A DNA stretch of 64,000 bases, taken from DATEDA01 sp963754305 (GTDB taxonomy: Bacteria; Pseudomonadota; Gammaproteobacteria; Burkholderiales; SG8-39). The stretch is from positions 62,001 through 126,000 of the forward strand of contig CAVWFR010000036.1 in the NCBI GenBank assembly GCA_963754305.1, read 5' to 3'. The translations under genes were made by a program, and so were the position numbers. The first letter of the stretch is position 1. The number at the start of each line of letters is the position of its first letter. Under the pieces are notes generated by a model. The model searched no databases. It had not been told where the DNA came from and saw only the letters and a list, made by a program, of their open reading frames with translations. Shown here piece after piece: positions 27,270 to 35,021 of this stretch.

Positions 27270-28016
27270 TCAGCTCAACGTATAGCTCTGCGTCGCGCGC
27301 GGCTGGGTCGTGCCCGCCTCGATCACTCGCACCTGCACCGACCGCACCGTCGCCTTGGGGTCCACGCGGAACGAGCCCTCGGCGCGGTAAAAGCGCTTGA
27401 AGGTCAGCCGATACGCCGCCTCCTCGGCCTTGTCCTCGGGGATCACGACCGCGACCTCGCGCCCACCGAGCTGCATGTTCACCACGAATTGCAGGCGGCC
27501 GTTGAATTCGCGCTCCTTCTGGCCGCCCTGAGTGACGAGGACCCGGTAGCGGAACTCGCCCGGCATCGCGTCCGTCTCGACCTTGAACCGTGACACGGCG
27601 AGCTTGTCCTCGCCGGTCCCGCGCGCCGCGAGATTCTCGAAGAACGACACGTCTTCGCGCAGCCGTGCGTTCTCCGCCTCGACCGCCTTCAGCTGCTTCG
27701 CGAGCTGGCCCTGAGCGGTTTTCTCGATCTGCAGCCGGCTCTCGCTGGAGGCGGCACCGGCACGCAGGCCCTTCAGCTCGTCCTCGAGCACGGTGACGCG
27801 GTGGCGCAGCGTCGCGAGCTCGCCCTCCGCCGCGGTCGCATCGAACCCGGCGATGCGCCGGCCGGCGTCGTACATCCACATCGCCAGGACGAGCGAGACC
27901 GAGAGCACCGCGACGATGCCGAGCACGCGCCAATACCACGCGACGTGAGTCGTCACCGCAAGCCGCGGCGCGGCGATTCCCCAGCGTTGGCGTAGCGCGC
28001 GGAGGCTGCGTCGCAT
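27270..28016 (-). CDS. DUF6776 membrane protein with coiled coil
   Basis: 248 residues: one helix (about 28-48) near the N-terminus, a coiled coil (about 60-125, including LRHRVTVLEDELKGL and KQLKAVEAENARLREDVSFFENL) and a beta-rich periplasmic C-terminal domain. The neighbourhood argC - this gene - bactofilin recurs in betaproteobacteria and matches DUF6776. Could link the bactofilin scaffold to the envelope; that is inference from context. Starts at ATG 28016, 19 bp after argC. Confidence 0.82.
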   Translation of the reverse strand: MRRSLRALRQRWGIAAPRLAVTTHVAWYWRVLGIVAVLSVSLVLAMWMYDAGRRIAGFDATAAEGELATLRHRVTVLEDELKGLRAGAASSESRLQIEKTAQGQLAKQLKAVEAENARLREDVSFFENLAARGTGEDKLAVSRFKVETDAMPGEFRYRVLVTQGGQKEREFNGRLQFVVNMQLGGREVAVVIPEDKAEEAAYRLTFKRFYRAEGSFRVDPKATVRSVQVRVIEAGTTQPRATQSYTLS

Positions 28017-28034
28017 GTCGGGCAGACTCGCGTC

Positions 28035-29063
28035 TCAGGGGACGACCGGCAGGTGCATGAGCCCGGCGGTCTCGTCGATGCCGCACATGATGTTCATGTT
28101 CTGCACCGCCTGGCCGGAGGCGCCCTTGACCAGATTGTCGATCACCGCGAGGATCACCAGCGTGTCGCCGTTGCCCGGGCGATGAACCGCGACGCGGCAC
28201 GCGTTCGACGCGCGCACCGATCGCGTATCGGGGTGGCGCCCCGGCGGCATGACGTCGACGAACGGCTCGCCGGCAAAACGCCTCTCGTACAGCGCCTGGA
28301 AATCGGCCTCGCGCGTGATCCGCGCATAGAGCGTCGCCAGGATGCCGCGGACCATCGGCGTGAGGTGCGGGACGAATGTCAGCCCGACCGGGCGCGCGGC
28401 GACGCGCTGAAACGTCTCGCGGATCTCGGGAACGTGGCGATGGCCGGCGACGTTGTACGCGGCGAAATTGTCGGCCGCCTCGCTGAACATCAGCGGCAGC
28501 TCGGTCTTGCGCCCCGCGCCGCTCACGCCCGATTTCGCGTCGGCGACGAGGTGATCGAGATCGACGGATTCGGATTCGACGAGCGGCAGGAAGCCGAGCT
28601 GGACGGTGGTCGCGTAGCAGCCCGGGTTGCCTACGATGCGGGCGGACTTGATCGCTGCGCGGTTCACCTCGGGCAGACCGTAGACCGCCTCCGCGGCGAG
28701 CTCGGGCGCGGCGTGGTCGAGCTTGTACCACTTCTTCCACTCGGCGAGATCGCGCAGGCGGAAATCCGCGGCGAGATCGATGATCTTCACCCCAGCGCCG
28801 ACCAGCCGCCGGGCATCGGTCATCGCGACGCCGTGCGGCGTAGCGAAGAAAACGACGTCGCACCGCTCGAGATTCGCTTTCCCCGGTTCGACGAAGGCGA
28901 GATCCACGCGGCCTCGCAACGAGGGAAACATGTCGGGGACGCGAGTGCCCGCCTCCGCGCGCGAGGTGATCGCCGCGATTTCGACGTGCGGATGCTGCGC
29001 CAGAAGCCGCAGCAGCTCGACACCGGTGTAGCCGGTGCCGCCGACGATTCCGACCTTGATCAT
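28035..29063 (-). CDS. argC: N-acetyl-gamma-glutamyl-phosphate reductase
   Basis: Arginine biosynthesis, third step: NADPH-dependent reduction of N-acetylglutamyl phosphate to the semialdehyde. 342 residues, the long ArgC type. NADP site GGTGYTGVELLRLL (8-21), catalytic Cys149 in VGNPGCYATT, and the substrate histidine region YNVAGHRHVPEI. ATG 29063 gives MIKVGIVGGTGYTG; the upstream open frame is noncoding and carries a terminator. Leads into DUF6776 and bactofilin. Confidence 0.97.
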   Translation of the reverse strand: MIKVGIVGGTGYTGVELLRLLAQHPHVEIAAITSRAEAGTRVPDMFPSLRGRVDLAFVEPGKANLERCDVVFFATPHGVAMTDARRLVGAGVKIIDLAADFRLRDLAEWKKWYKLDHAAPELAAEAVYGLPEVNRAAIKSARIVGNPGCYATTVQLGFLPLVESESVDLDHLVADAKSGVSGAGRKTELPLMFSEAADNFAAYNVAGHRHVPEIRETFQRVAARPVGLTFVPHLTPMVRGILATLYARITREADFQALYERRFAGEPFVDVMPPGRHPDTRSVRASNACRVAVHRPGNGDTLVILAVIDNLVKGASGQAVQNMNIMCGIDETAGLMHLPVVP

Positions 29064-29099
29064 TCCGCTGGCCCTACCAAATTCCCCGGCCCCGCCGGG

Positions 29100-29141
29100 C
29101 CACCTCGTTTTCCAAGGGTCCATATGTCGCCGTGCGGCGAC
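29100..29141. repeat. Copy 1 of a dispersed element (CCACCTCGTTTTC plus hairpin)
   Basis: CCACCTCGTTTTC (29100-29112) recurs exactly at 61606-61618; each is followed within 20 bp by a G/C hairpin, here GTCGCC-GTGC-GGCGAC (29126-29141). Seen directly; role unknown. Confidence 0.4.
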
Positions 29142-29157
29142 ACCCCCCGTGGAGACT

Positions 29158-29183
29158 AAAAAGCCGCCATAGAGGCGGCTTTT
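29158..29183 (-). terminator. Rho-independent terminator of rplM-rpsI
   Basis: AAAAGCCGCC / GGCGGCTTTT (10 bp, 5-base loop) followed on the minus strand by a T-run, 20 bp behind the rpsI stop. Because A and T runs flank both arms it could act in both directions and also insulate argC. Confidence 0.85.
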
Positions 29184-29202
29184 CGCTCGTTCCAGCGCGC
29201 CA

Positions 29203-29595
29203 TCAGCGCTTCGAGAACTGCTTGCGCCGGCGCGCCTTATGGAACCCGACCTTCTTGCGTTCGACCTCGCGCGCATCGCGCGTGACCAGGCCGGCCTTGG
29301 AGAGGGTCGGCTTGAGAGCGGCGTCGTACTCGATCAGCGCGCGCGTGAGCCCGTGCCGCACCGCGCCCGCCTGGCCCGACTCGCCGCCGCCGTCGACGTT
29401 CACCTTGATGTCGAAGGTCGTCAGGTGGTTCGTCAGCGCGAGCGGCTGGCGGACGATCATGCGGCCGGTCTCGCGGCCGAAGAAATCGTCCACCGACTTG
29501 TCGTTCACCTCGAACTTGCCCTTGCCGGGCTTCATGAACACCCGCGCGACCGCGCTCTTGCGCCGGCCGGTGCCGTAGTAGTAATCGCCGATCAT
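29203..29595 (-). CDS. rpsI: Ribosomal protein S9
   Basis: Small-subunit protein S9, 130 residues. Ends in the typical basic tail KKVGFHKARRRKQFSKR that reaches the P site. The N-terminal YYYGTGRRKSAVARVFMKPG is diagnostic. Overlaps rplM by 4 bp (stop/start), so translation is coupled, and is followed by a strong terminator. Confidence 0.98.
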   Translation of the reverse strand: MIGDYYYGTGRRKSAVARVFMKPGKGKFEVNDKSVDDFFGRETGRMIVRQPLALTNHLTTFDIKVNVDGGGESGQAGAVRHGLTRALIEYDAALKPTLSKAGLVTRDAREVERKKVGFHKARRRKQFSKR

Positions 29596-30026
29596 CGGTT
29601 GAACTCCAGCGTTTGCGGCTGCTGCGCCGAATGGGGGTGGTCGCCGCCCGCGTAGATCTTCAGCTTGCGCCCCATCGCCGTCCCGAGCGGCCCCTTGGGC
29701 AACATGCCTTTGACCGCGTGCTGCAGCGCCCGCGTCGGGAATTTCGCCTGCTGCTTGTCGAAGGTCGTCTGGTACAGCCCGCCGGGATAGCCGCTATGCC
29801 GGTAGTAGGTCTTGTTGGCGGCTTTCTTGCCGGTCACCCGCAGCTTGGCGGCATTGACGACCACGATGTAGTCGCCGGTGTCCACGTGCGGGGTGAACTC
29901 TGGCTTGTGCTTGCCGCGGAGCCGGCGCGCCAGCTCGACGGCAAGCCGGCCAAGCACTTTGTCGGTCGCATCGACGATGAACCAGTCGCGGCGAACCTCG
30001 TGCGGCTTGGCGGTAAAGGTCTTCAT
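29592..30026 (-). CDS. rplM: Ribosomal protein L13
   Basis: Large-subunit protein L13, 144 residues: MKTFTAKPHEVRRDWFIVDATDKVLGRLA start, HVDTGDYIVVVNAAKLRVTGKK and HPHSAQQP near the end. First gene of the rplM-rpsI operon. Its promoter (30080-30108) gives a leader of about 47 bases, long enough for L13 autoregulation, which is not shown here. Confidence 0.98.
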   Translation of the reverse strand: MKTFTAKPHEVRRDWFIVDATDKVLGRLAVELARRLRGKHKPEFTPHVDTGDYIVVVNAAKLRVTGKKAANKTYYRHSGYPGGLYQTTFDKQQAKFPTRALQHAVKGMLPKGPLGTAMGRKLKIYAGGDHPHSAQQPQTLEFNR

Positions 30027-30079
30027 GACGGGACGAGTCGAATGCGGTTATTGGGGAAGGATTGCGGGGAAAGGCCGGG

Positions 30080-30108
30080 ATTGTAGTTTCCGGGTCCGCC
30101 CCTGTCAA
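30080..30108 (-). promoter_or_regulatory. Strong sigma-70 promoter of rplM-rpsI
   Basis: TTGACA (30108-30103), 17 bases, TACAAT (30085-30080), a near-consensus housekeeping promoter. Start of transcription expected near 30073. Confidence 0.85.
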
Positions 30109-30140
30109 AGAAATCAGCGGGTTGGGCCAACCAATGACAC

Positions 30141-30169
30141 AAAAAAAAGAGCAGCCTGTGCGGCTGCTC
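30141..30169 (-). terminator. Rho-independent terminator of the candidate small RNA
   Basis: GAGCAGCC / GGCTGCTC (8 bp, 5-base loop) followed on the minus strand by eight T. It precedes the rplM promoter, so it cannot serve rplM; no protein-coding gene ends upstream of it on this strand. Confidence 0.85.
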
Positions 30170-30250
30170 AAAATCCACCAAAGGAGGAGGGTGGAGGAGT
30201 CTTGGAGCGCCCCGGCTCGCCCCGTCTGGGCACGCCGTAACGCTCGCTAC
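30141..30250 (-). ncRNA. Candidate small RNA with two anti-Shine-Dalgarno motifs
   Basis: About 110 bases between its own promoter (30257-30285) and a strong terminator. The 5' end begins with a 7-bp hairpin (CCGTAGC/GTTACGG, one G-U pair). Two CUCCUCC motifs follow, one of them in the loop of a CCACC/GGTGG stem (30175-30194). Such CUCCUCC loops pair with ribosome sites in known alphaproteobacterial CcsR-type RNAs; relationship to those is unproven. No open frame with a ribosome site is in it. Confidence 0.55.
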
Positions 30251-30256
30251 GGTTAA

Positions 30257-30285
30257 AGTATGGCAGGTCGATTGGTGCGATGCAA
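30257..30285 (-). promoter_or_regulatory. Promoter of the candidate small RNA
   Basis: TTGCAT (30285-30280), 17 bases, CATACT (30262-30257). The -35 lies inside the first of two 13-bp direct repeats. Confidence 0.55.
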
Positions 30286-30304
30286 GAAAAAATTGGTGCG
30301 ATGC
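30271..30304. repeat. Two 13-bp direct repeats, 21 bp apart
   Basis: ATTGGTGCGATGC occurs exactly at 30271-30283 and 30292-30304. A 21-bp period puts both on the same DNA face; one covers the small-RNA -35. Fits a regulator binding site. Confidence 0.5.
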
Positions 30305-30327
30305 GAGATCCGCCGGCGGATGAGGGA

Positions 30328-30380
30328 TATACAGGCGGTCGGCCCAGGGGGCAACGGTGACCCCCTCGCTCACCTGTATA
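30328..30380. repeat. Nested inverted repeat
   Basis: TATACAGG (30328-30335) and CCTGTATA (30373-30380) enclose GGGGG / CCCCC (30347-30351, 30361-30365). It could be an operator or a cruciform. It lies between the small RNA and the OsmC gene. Confidence 0.4.
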
Positions 30381-30421
30381 CACTGCGAGCGTCACGCGCC
30401 CTCGCGGGCCTGCGCTCGGGA

Positions 30422-30443
30422 GAATCGCCGCCGGCGGCGATTC
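30422..30443. repeat. Perfect 22-bp palindrome, shared with 61663-61686
   Basis: GAATCGCCGCC and its exact complement abut. The same arm GAATCGCCGC forms a hairpin at 61663-61686. Confidence 0.5.
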
Positions 30444-30503
30444 CCTCTATAAGATCCCGCGCTCGACGCCGTCTTAAGCGCCGCATTTTCCGAGGTCAAG
30501 CCG

Positions 30504-30938
30504 ATGGAATGCACGATCAAATGGACGGACGGGGTTCAATTCGTGGCCGAAACCGGCAGCGGGCACGCCCTTCTGATCGACGGCGCGCCGGAGGTTGGCG
30601 GCCGGAACACCGGGCCGCGTCCCATGGAAACCGTGCTCGCAGGCACGGGTGCGTGCACGGCCTCCGACGTGGTCGTCATCCTCAAGCGCAACGGCCAGGA
30701 CGTCACGGCCTGTCGCGTGGCGCTCAAGGCCGAGCGCGCGGACACCGACCCGAAGGTCTTCACGGCGATCCACATGCATTTCGTCGTGCACGGTCGCAAT
30801 TTGAAGCGGTCGATCGTCGAGAACGCCATAAAGCTGTCGCACAACAAGTACTGCTCCGCCTCGGCCATGCTCGGCAAAACGGCGGCGATGACCCACGACT
30901 ACGAACTTGTCGACGAGGCCGGGAGGTCCACCGGCTAA
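30504..30938 (+). CDS. OsmC family protein
   Basis: Second OsmC-fold protein, 144 residues, cytoplasmic. Redox cysteines in LAGTGACTASDVV and NKYCSASAML; GPRPMETVLAGTGACTA is typical of the YhfA-like branch of OsmC. AAGCCG precedes the ATG weakly. Differs from the copy at 596 in length and subfamily. Followed by the FadL gene on its own promoter. Confidence 0.9.
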   Translation: MECTIKWTDGVQFVAETGSGHALLIDGAPEVGGRNTGPRPMETVLAGTGACTASDVVVILKRNGQDVTACRVALKAERADTDPKVFTAIHMHFVVHGRNLKRSIVENAIKLSHNKYCSASAMLGKTAAMTHDYELVDEAGRSTG

Positions 30939-31000
30939 TGTTCCGCAAGGAATGTTGCAGCGGCACCACACCATCCCACTTCCCTGCCCCTTGCAGCGCG

Positions 31001-31035
31001 GTTGCGTTGTAGCCACGCAACGGCTTCCCTATACT
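31001..31035 (+). promoter_or_regulatory. Promoter of the FadL gene with an overlapping inverted repeat
   Basis: TTGTAG (31007-31012), 17 bases, TATACT (31030-31035). GTTGCGT/ACGCAAC (31001-31007, 31015-31021), a perfect 7-bp inverted repeat with 7-base spacer, covers the -35, as a repressor site would. Confidence 0.6.
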
Positions 31036-31102
31036 GGTGCAACGATTCTGGCGGTCCCTGCCGCCGGCGTCTGTCGACAACACCTAATGGAGGAGAAGCC
31101 AC

Positions 31103-32467
31103 ATGAGACGTTGTGGATTCAGGGAGACGCTACTTGCGGCGTCGCTCGCCGCGTTCGGGGGAACCGCGTCCGCTGCCGGGTTCGCACTCATCGAGCAGAA
31201 CGCGAGCGGTCTCGGTAACGCCTACTCCGGCGCGGCCGCCGCGGCCGAGGACGCGAGCACCATCTATTTCAACCCGGCGGGGATGACGCGGCTCCGCGGG
31301 CGGCAAGTCGTCGGCGCACTGACCGCAGTCAAGCCTTCCGCCGACTTCGACAACAATGGCTCCACCCTACCGCCGCTCATCACGAACGGTCTCACGAATA
31401 ACGGCGGTGACGCCGGCGACTGGGGATTTCCGGTCAGCGCCTACCTATCCTGGGAGATCACGCCGCAACTGTGGCTGGGGGTCGGCGTCGGTGCACCCTT
31501 TGGCCTGAAAACCGAATGGAACTCCGGCTGGGTCGGCCGCTTCCACGCGGTCGAATCCGAGGTGATGACGGTGAACATCAACCCGTCGATCGCCTGGAAA
31601 GTGAACGAGATGTTCTCGGTCGGAGCGGGCGTCAGCGCGATGTATATCGATGCGACGCTCTCACAATCGACGAATTACAGCGCGATCGCAGCGGCAGCCG
31701 GTGCGGGGGGGCTTATCAACCCGGTGTCGTGCGGTGGCTCGGGGCCCGGCCCGCAGAACTGCGAAGGCCTGGCGACGGTGAAGGGTGACGATTGGGGCTG
31801 GGGGTGGAACCTCGGTGCGATGATCAACTTCTCGCCGAACACCCGCCTCGGTCTCGCTTACCGCTCTACGGTGAAGCAGACGCTGGGGGGCGACGTAAGC
31901 TTCTCGAATCGGCCCGCCTTCCTGGGCGCCGCACTCCCCGACAGCGGCGTCACCGCGGAGGTCAAGCTTCCGGACAGCTTCTCGGTGGCGCTCGCGCACA
32001 CCATGGACCGTTGGCAGTTTCTCGCCGACTACACCTGGACCGGGTGGGACTCGATCCAGGATCTTCAGATCAAGCGCTCCAACGGTACGGGGCTCTCCAG
32101 CACGCCGCTCAACTTCAAGAACAGCTGGCGGGCCGGGTTGGGGGTCAACTACCAACTCAACCCGGAGTGGAAGCTGCGCGGCGGGGTCGCGTACGACACG
32201 ACGCCGGTGCAGGACGCGTTCCGCACGCCGCGGCTGCCCGACCAGGATCGCACGTGGCTTTCTATCGGCGCGCAATGGGTGCTCTCGAAGCAGATGGCCG
32301 TCGACTTCGGTTATGCGTATCTCTTCGTGAAAGACGCTTCGAGCAACCTGCCGAGCGTCGATCCCAACCCGCAGGCCGGCTTCCCGAATCCGCCGAAAGG
32401 GAACCTAAACGGAACGTACAAAGCGAACGTGAATATCCTCGGCATCCAGGCGCGATACAACTTCTGA
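31103..32467 (+). CDS. FadL-type outer-membrane hydrophobic-solute channel
   Basis: OmpP1/FadL/TodX family, 454 residues: signal peptide (1-25, cut after SAA), then the conserved hatch segment GFALIEQNASGLGNAYSGAAAAAEDASTIYFNPAGMTRL with NPA, then a 14-strand barrel ending ILGIQARYNF with C-terminal Phe. Carries long-chain fatty acids or aromatic hydrocarbons across the outer membrane. GGAGGAG lies about 8 bases upstream. Its own promoter and terminator make it a single-gene unit. Confidence 0.94.
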   Translation: MRRCGFRETLLAASLAAFGGTASAAGFALIEQNASGLGNAYSGAAAAAEDASTIYFNPAGMTRLRGRQVVGALTAVKPSADFDNNGSTLPPLITNGLTNNGGDAGDWGFPVSAYLSWEITPQLWLGVGVGAPFGLKTEWNSGWVGRFHAVESEVMTVNINPSIAWKVNEMFSVGAGVSAMYIDATLSQSTNYSAIAAAAGAGGLINPVSCGGSGPGPQNCEGLATVKGDDWGWGWNLGAMINFSPNTRLGLAYRSTVKQTLGGDVSFSNRPAFLGAALPDSGVTAEVKLPDSFSVALAHTMDRWQFLADYTWTGWDSIQDLQIKRSNGTGLSSTPLNFKNSWRAGLGVNYQLNPEWKLRGGVAYDTTPVQDAFRTPRLPDQDRTWLSIGAQWVLSKQMAVDFGYAYLFVKDASSNLPSVDPNPQAGFPNPPKGNLNGTYKANVNILGIQARYNF

Positions 32468-32485
32468 CGCGCCCCTCCGACGAAA

Positions 32486-32510
32486 ACGCGGCCGCTGAAG
32501 CGGCCGTTTT
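32486..32510 (+). terminator. Terminator of the FadL gene
   Basis: AAAACG-CGGCCGCT-GA-AGCGGCCG-TTTT: an 8-bp stem with A/T flanks, 20 bp behind the stop; can act in both directions. Confidence 0.8.
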
Positions 32511-32559
32511 CTCGTCCGCTGCCTTGCATTCGCTCGCGGCAACGGTGGCGGAACAGGTT

Positions 32560-33447
32560 CTAGGTGAGTGCCCGCCCGTACCGCCGCTCGAGTATTCGGA
32601 GCGGCGACCAGTCCGGGTGCGCCATTGCCTCGACCGGCAGGAAATAGGTCTGCTCCATCATGAACTGGCCCCCAAGCACCGCGTGCAGGACCTGGTCCGA
32701 GAAGCAGATCCAGGAGCTGCCCGGCGGAAACTCGAAGCGGATCTTCGGGCAGTTTGCCTGGTACTCCGTGTCCAGCTTGGCGAGGTCGTGCAGCTTCAAC
32801 ATCACGTGGTCGTACTCGGTGCGGCGCGTCTTGGTGACGTGCACCGCGGCGAGCAGCGACGCGAGCCCCGGCGAATACCGCGGGATGCGCGGCATGAAGC
32901 GGGCTGCGAACGGCTCGAACGGCTCCCCCACATTCCACACACGCGCTTTGCCTGCACGGTTCAAGTTCGTGAAGACGCGCAGGATGCGGGCGCCGCGATT
33001 AGGCCGCGAGGCGAACGCGTCCATATGGAGCCGCGTGTCGTCCTTCTTCGCCGACTGGGGGCGTCCCTCGACGCCGACCGGCCGATAGCTTGCGAGCCGC
33101 GTCCGGAGGCGATCGCCGTAATGCGGGAAGAGATGATCCACGATCGTGCGCGCATGGTCGGCGAAGCGCCGGAACATCGCCGCGAGATCCTCGCGGTCGC
33201 TGCCCGTGAACGACGTGCCGCCGATCGTGCCGCTCACCGGATCGAAGCTGATGTTCTTGGCCTTTCCATCGGATACGGAGGGCGCGAGGAAGCGCTGCTC
33301 GCCGGCGGTCAGCTCGAACCGCAGTCGCGAGAGCCACAACACCTCGCCGCCTTCCACCCACTCGGTCGCGCGGCGCGCAAGCTCGGAGCCCGGGTCTGCG
33401 CCCCAGTCCGTGATCTCGCTCATTTCGCGCACCGCCACAGGCTGCAT
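32560..33447 (-). CDS. Kdo 3-hydroxylase family protein (KdoO-like)
   Basis: 295-residue Fe(II)/2-oxoglutarate dioxygenase that in characterised relatives hydroxylates Kdo of lipopolysaccharide. HxD ligands are in TRLHMDAFASRP (H141, D143) and the distal histidine in QVLHAVLGGQF (about 262), with the conserved GSSWICFSDQ before it. ATG 33447 overlaps the stop of coq7 (TGATG), so translation is coupled; MSEITDW at 33423 is an alternative start. Third gene of an operon of oxygen-dependent iron enzymes. Confidence 0.85.
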   Translation of the reverse strand: MQPVAVREMSEITDWGADPGSELARRATEWVEGGEVLWLSRLRFELTAGEQRFLAPSVSDGKAKNISFDPVSGTIGGTSFTGSDREDLAAMFRRFADHARTIVDHLFPHYGDRLRTRLASYRPVGVEGRPQSAKKDDTRLHMDAFASRPNRGARILRVFTNLNRAGKARVWNVGEPFEPFAARFMPRIPRYSPGLASLLAAVHVTKTRRTEYDHVMLKLHDLAKLDTEYQANCPKIRFEFPPGSSWICFSDQVLHAVLGGQFMMEQTYFLPVEAMAHPDWSPLRILERRYGRALT

Positions 33448-34070
33448 CAAACCCGATACGAAACCGTGGTCATCACCTTCGCAACCGCGGCCATGCCATT
33501 CTTCACGACCCGCGGCAGCTCGCTCGCGCCGAGCGTTTCGGCCGTCCGCGCGTGACCTGCTTCGTCTTGCTGCATGGCGGCGACCACGGCGCGGGTGCGC
33601 GCATCGCTCGCGCTCAGCCGGTCCAGATGCCCCTGCAGGTGCCGCTCGACCTGCTTCTCCGTCTCCTTGAGGAAGCCGAGGTTCCAGCGGTCGCCCAGCT
33701 TGCCGGCGACAAACCCGATCGCGAGCGATCCGGCGTACCAGATCGGGTTGAGGAGGCTCGTCCGACCGCCGAGCTCCTCGATGCGCTGCTCGGCCCACGC
33801 AAGGTGGTCTTCCTCCTCGCGCGCAGCCTGCTCGAGCGCGCGCTTGAGCTCCGGGTTCGCGGATGCGAGCGCCTGTCCCTGATACAGCGCCTGCGCGCAG
33901 ACCTCGCCGCAGTGATTGACGCGCATCAGCGCGGCGGCCTCGTGTCGCTCTTCGGCGGACAGCGGGGCCGCACCGCCCTCGCCTCCCGGCATCGGCCGCC
34001 CCGCACGCGGGATCCCGGCGAGGGTCCGGAGACCTTTGTCGAACTCGATGATCAAGGCGTCGATGTTCAA
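33447..34070 (-). CDS. coq7: Demethoxyubiquinone hydroxylase Coq7
   Basis: Di-iron monooxygenase of ubiquinone synthesis that hydroxylates 2-polyprenyl-3-methyl-6-methoxy-1,4-benzoquinone; 207 residues, membrane-associated. Iron ligands in NHCGEVCAQ (E56), EEEDHLAWAE (about 86-94) and DEAGHARTAE (about 169-177). It requires oxygen, implying aerobic respiration. Lies 3 bp behind the JmjC-type gene and overlaps the Kdo hydroxylase start. Confidence 0.95.
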   Translation of the reverse strand: MNIDALIIEFDKGLRTLAGIPRAGRPMPGGEGGAAPLSAEERHEAAALMRVNHCGEVCAQALYQGQALASANPELKRALEQAAREEEDHLAWAEQRIEELGGRTSLLNPIWYAGSLAIGFVAGKLGDRWNLGFLKETEKQVERHLQGHLDRLSASDARTRAVVAAMQQDEAGHARTAETLGASELPRVVKNGMAAVAKVMTTVSYRV

Positions 34071-34073
34071 GCG

Positions 34074-35012
34074 TTACCCTTTTGAGTAGCGCGACAGCGA
34101 AGTCACGCGCCCCGCGAACGCGATACGTTCGCGGAATGCGCGCAGCTCGCTGCGCAACGCCTCCGTGCGCTGCTCGAGGTCGCCGCGCATCGCCGGAGAC
34201 CGGAGCAGCTCGGCGAACGCGCCGGCGACCTCCGGGGCGGGCGAGTAGGGCGCGCTAGTCGCGTGCTTGTACCGGTCGAGCGCCATCTGCAGCTGGTATT
34301 CGACCGTCGGCGTGCGGTCGCAGAGATCGAACGACAGGTGCAGGCTGTGGTTCGCCGCCGTGTCGCAGATGTGCGGCACGCCGGAGCGCACGTAGAGCAC
34401 GTCCCCGGGACGCATGGTCAGCTCGCCGATCTGCGGTCCCATCTGCTCGGGCGTGAGATCGTAGGTGTTCACGCGCCGCGACTGCTGGCGCGCGAACAGG
34501 CGCCACCGCTTTTCGCCCGAGATATGGATCACGAAGACGTCGTCGGAGTCGAAATGCCCGCGGTAGGCCTCGTTCCCGCGCTGGGAGAAGAACGCGACGC
34601 AGTTCGAGAACGCCAGCGGGAAACCGGCGTCGAGCTCGGCGACGAAGGCGTTGATGCCCGGGTCGAAGAGGTCCAGCCCCTCCAGCACCACCGACGCTCC
34701 CTGCGCGAGGTAGCCGTCGAGGAACCGCTTGTCGATGAAGACGAGCTGCTTCGTCTGAACGATCTTGTAGCAGCACGCTTGCTCGAGCGGGATGTCCTGG
34801 CCGCGGAACACGAGCGAGACCCAGTGCGGCTGGAGCAGCGGGTTCGCCAGGTGCCGCTGAAGGGCGTCGACGTCGAAGAAGCTTGGCCGCTCGAGCACGC
34901 CGGGCCAGTGCTTGAAGGTCTCGGGCGGCTGTGCGCGCGCTTCGCGGAAGCAGGCGAGCACCGCCTGAAGCTCGGGGTGCAGCGGGGGCTGCGAACTCGG
35001 GACGGCTGACAT
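34074..35012 (-). CDS. JmjC/cupin-4 family Fe(II)/2-oxoglutarate oxygenase
   Basis: 312 residues, resembling the ribosomal-protein hydroxylases YcfD/RoxA. The iron triad is HxD in YRGHFDSDDVFVIH (H153, D155) and H214 in SGVPHICDT; GEKRWRLF follows as in the family. A TAGAAT box 9 bases before the ATG and no Shine-Dalgarno suggest a leaderless message. Head of the operon with coq7 and the Kdo hydroxylase. Substrate unknown; ribosomal protein hydroxylation is a guess from similarity. Confidence 0.85.
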   Translation of the reverse strand: MSAVPSSQPPLHPELQAVLACFREARAQPPETFKHWPGVLERPSFFDVDALQRHLANPLLQPHWVSLVFRGQDIPLEQACCYKIVQTKQLVFIDKRFLDGYLAQGASVVLEGLDLFDPGINAFVAELDAGFPLAFSNCVAFFSQRGNEAYRGHFDSDDVFVIHISGEKRWRLFARQQSRRVNTYDLTPEQMGPQIGELTMRPGDVLYVRSGVPHICDTAANHSLHLSFDLCDRTPTVEYQLQMALDRYKHATSAPYSPAPEVAGAFAELLRSPAMRGDLEQRTEALRSELRAFRERIAFAGRVTSLSRYSKG

Positions 35013-35021
35013 CGCTTGCGG

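Noticed and set aside
26794..28863. 689-codon minus-strand frame spanning argC to bactofilin
   Set aside because: Only its last 135 codons (bactofilin) are real; the rest is out of frame with argC and DUF6776, which have strong family matches.
30262..30300. Sigma-54 promoter / NtrC site reading (TGGCAG, TTGGTGC)
   Set aside because: The -12 position lacks the needed TTGC and the NtrC dyad is incomplete.
30328..30380. LexA/SOS box
   Set aside because: CTGT and ACAG half-sites occur but not in the CTGT-N8-ACAG arrangement.
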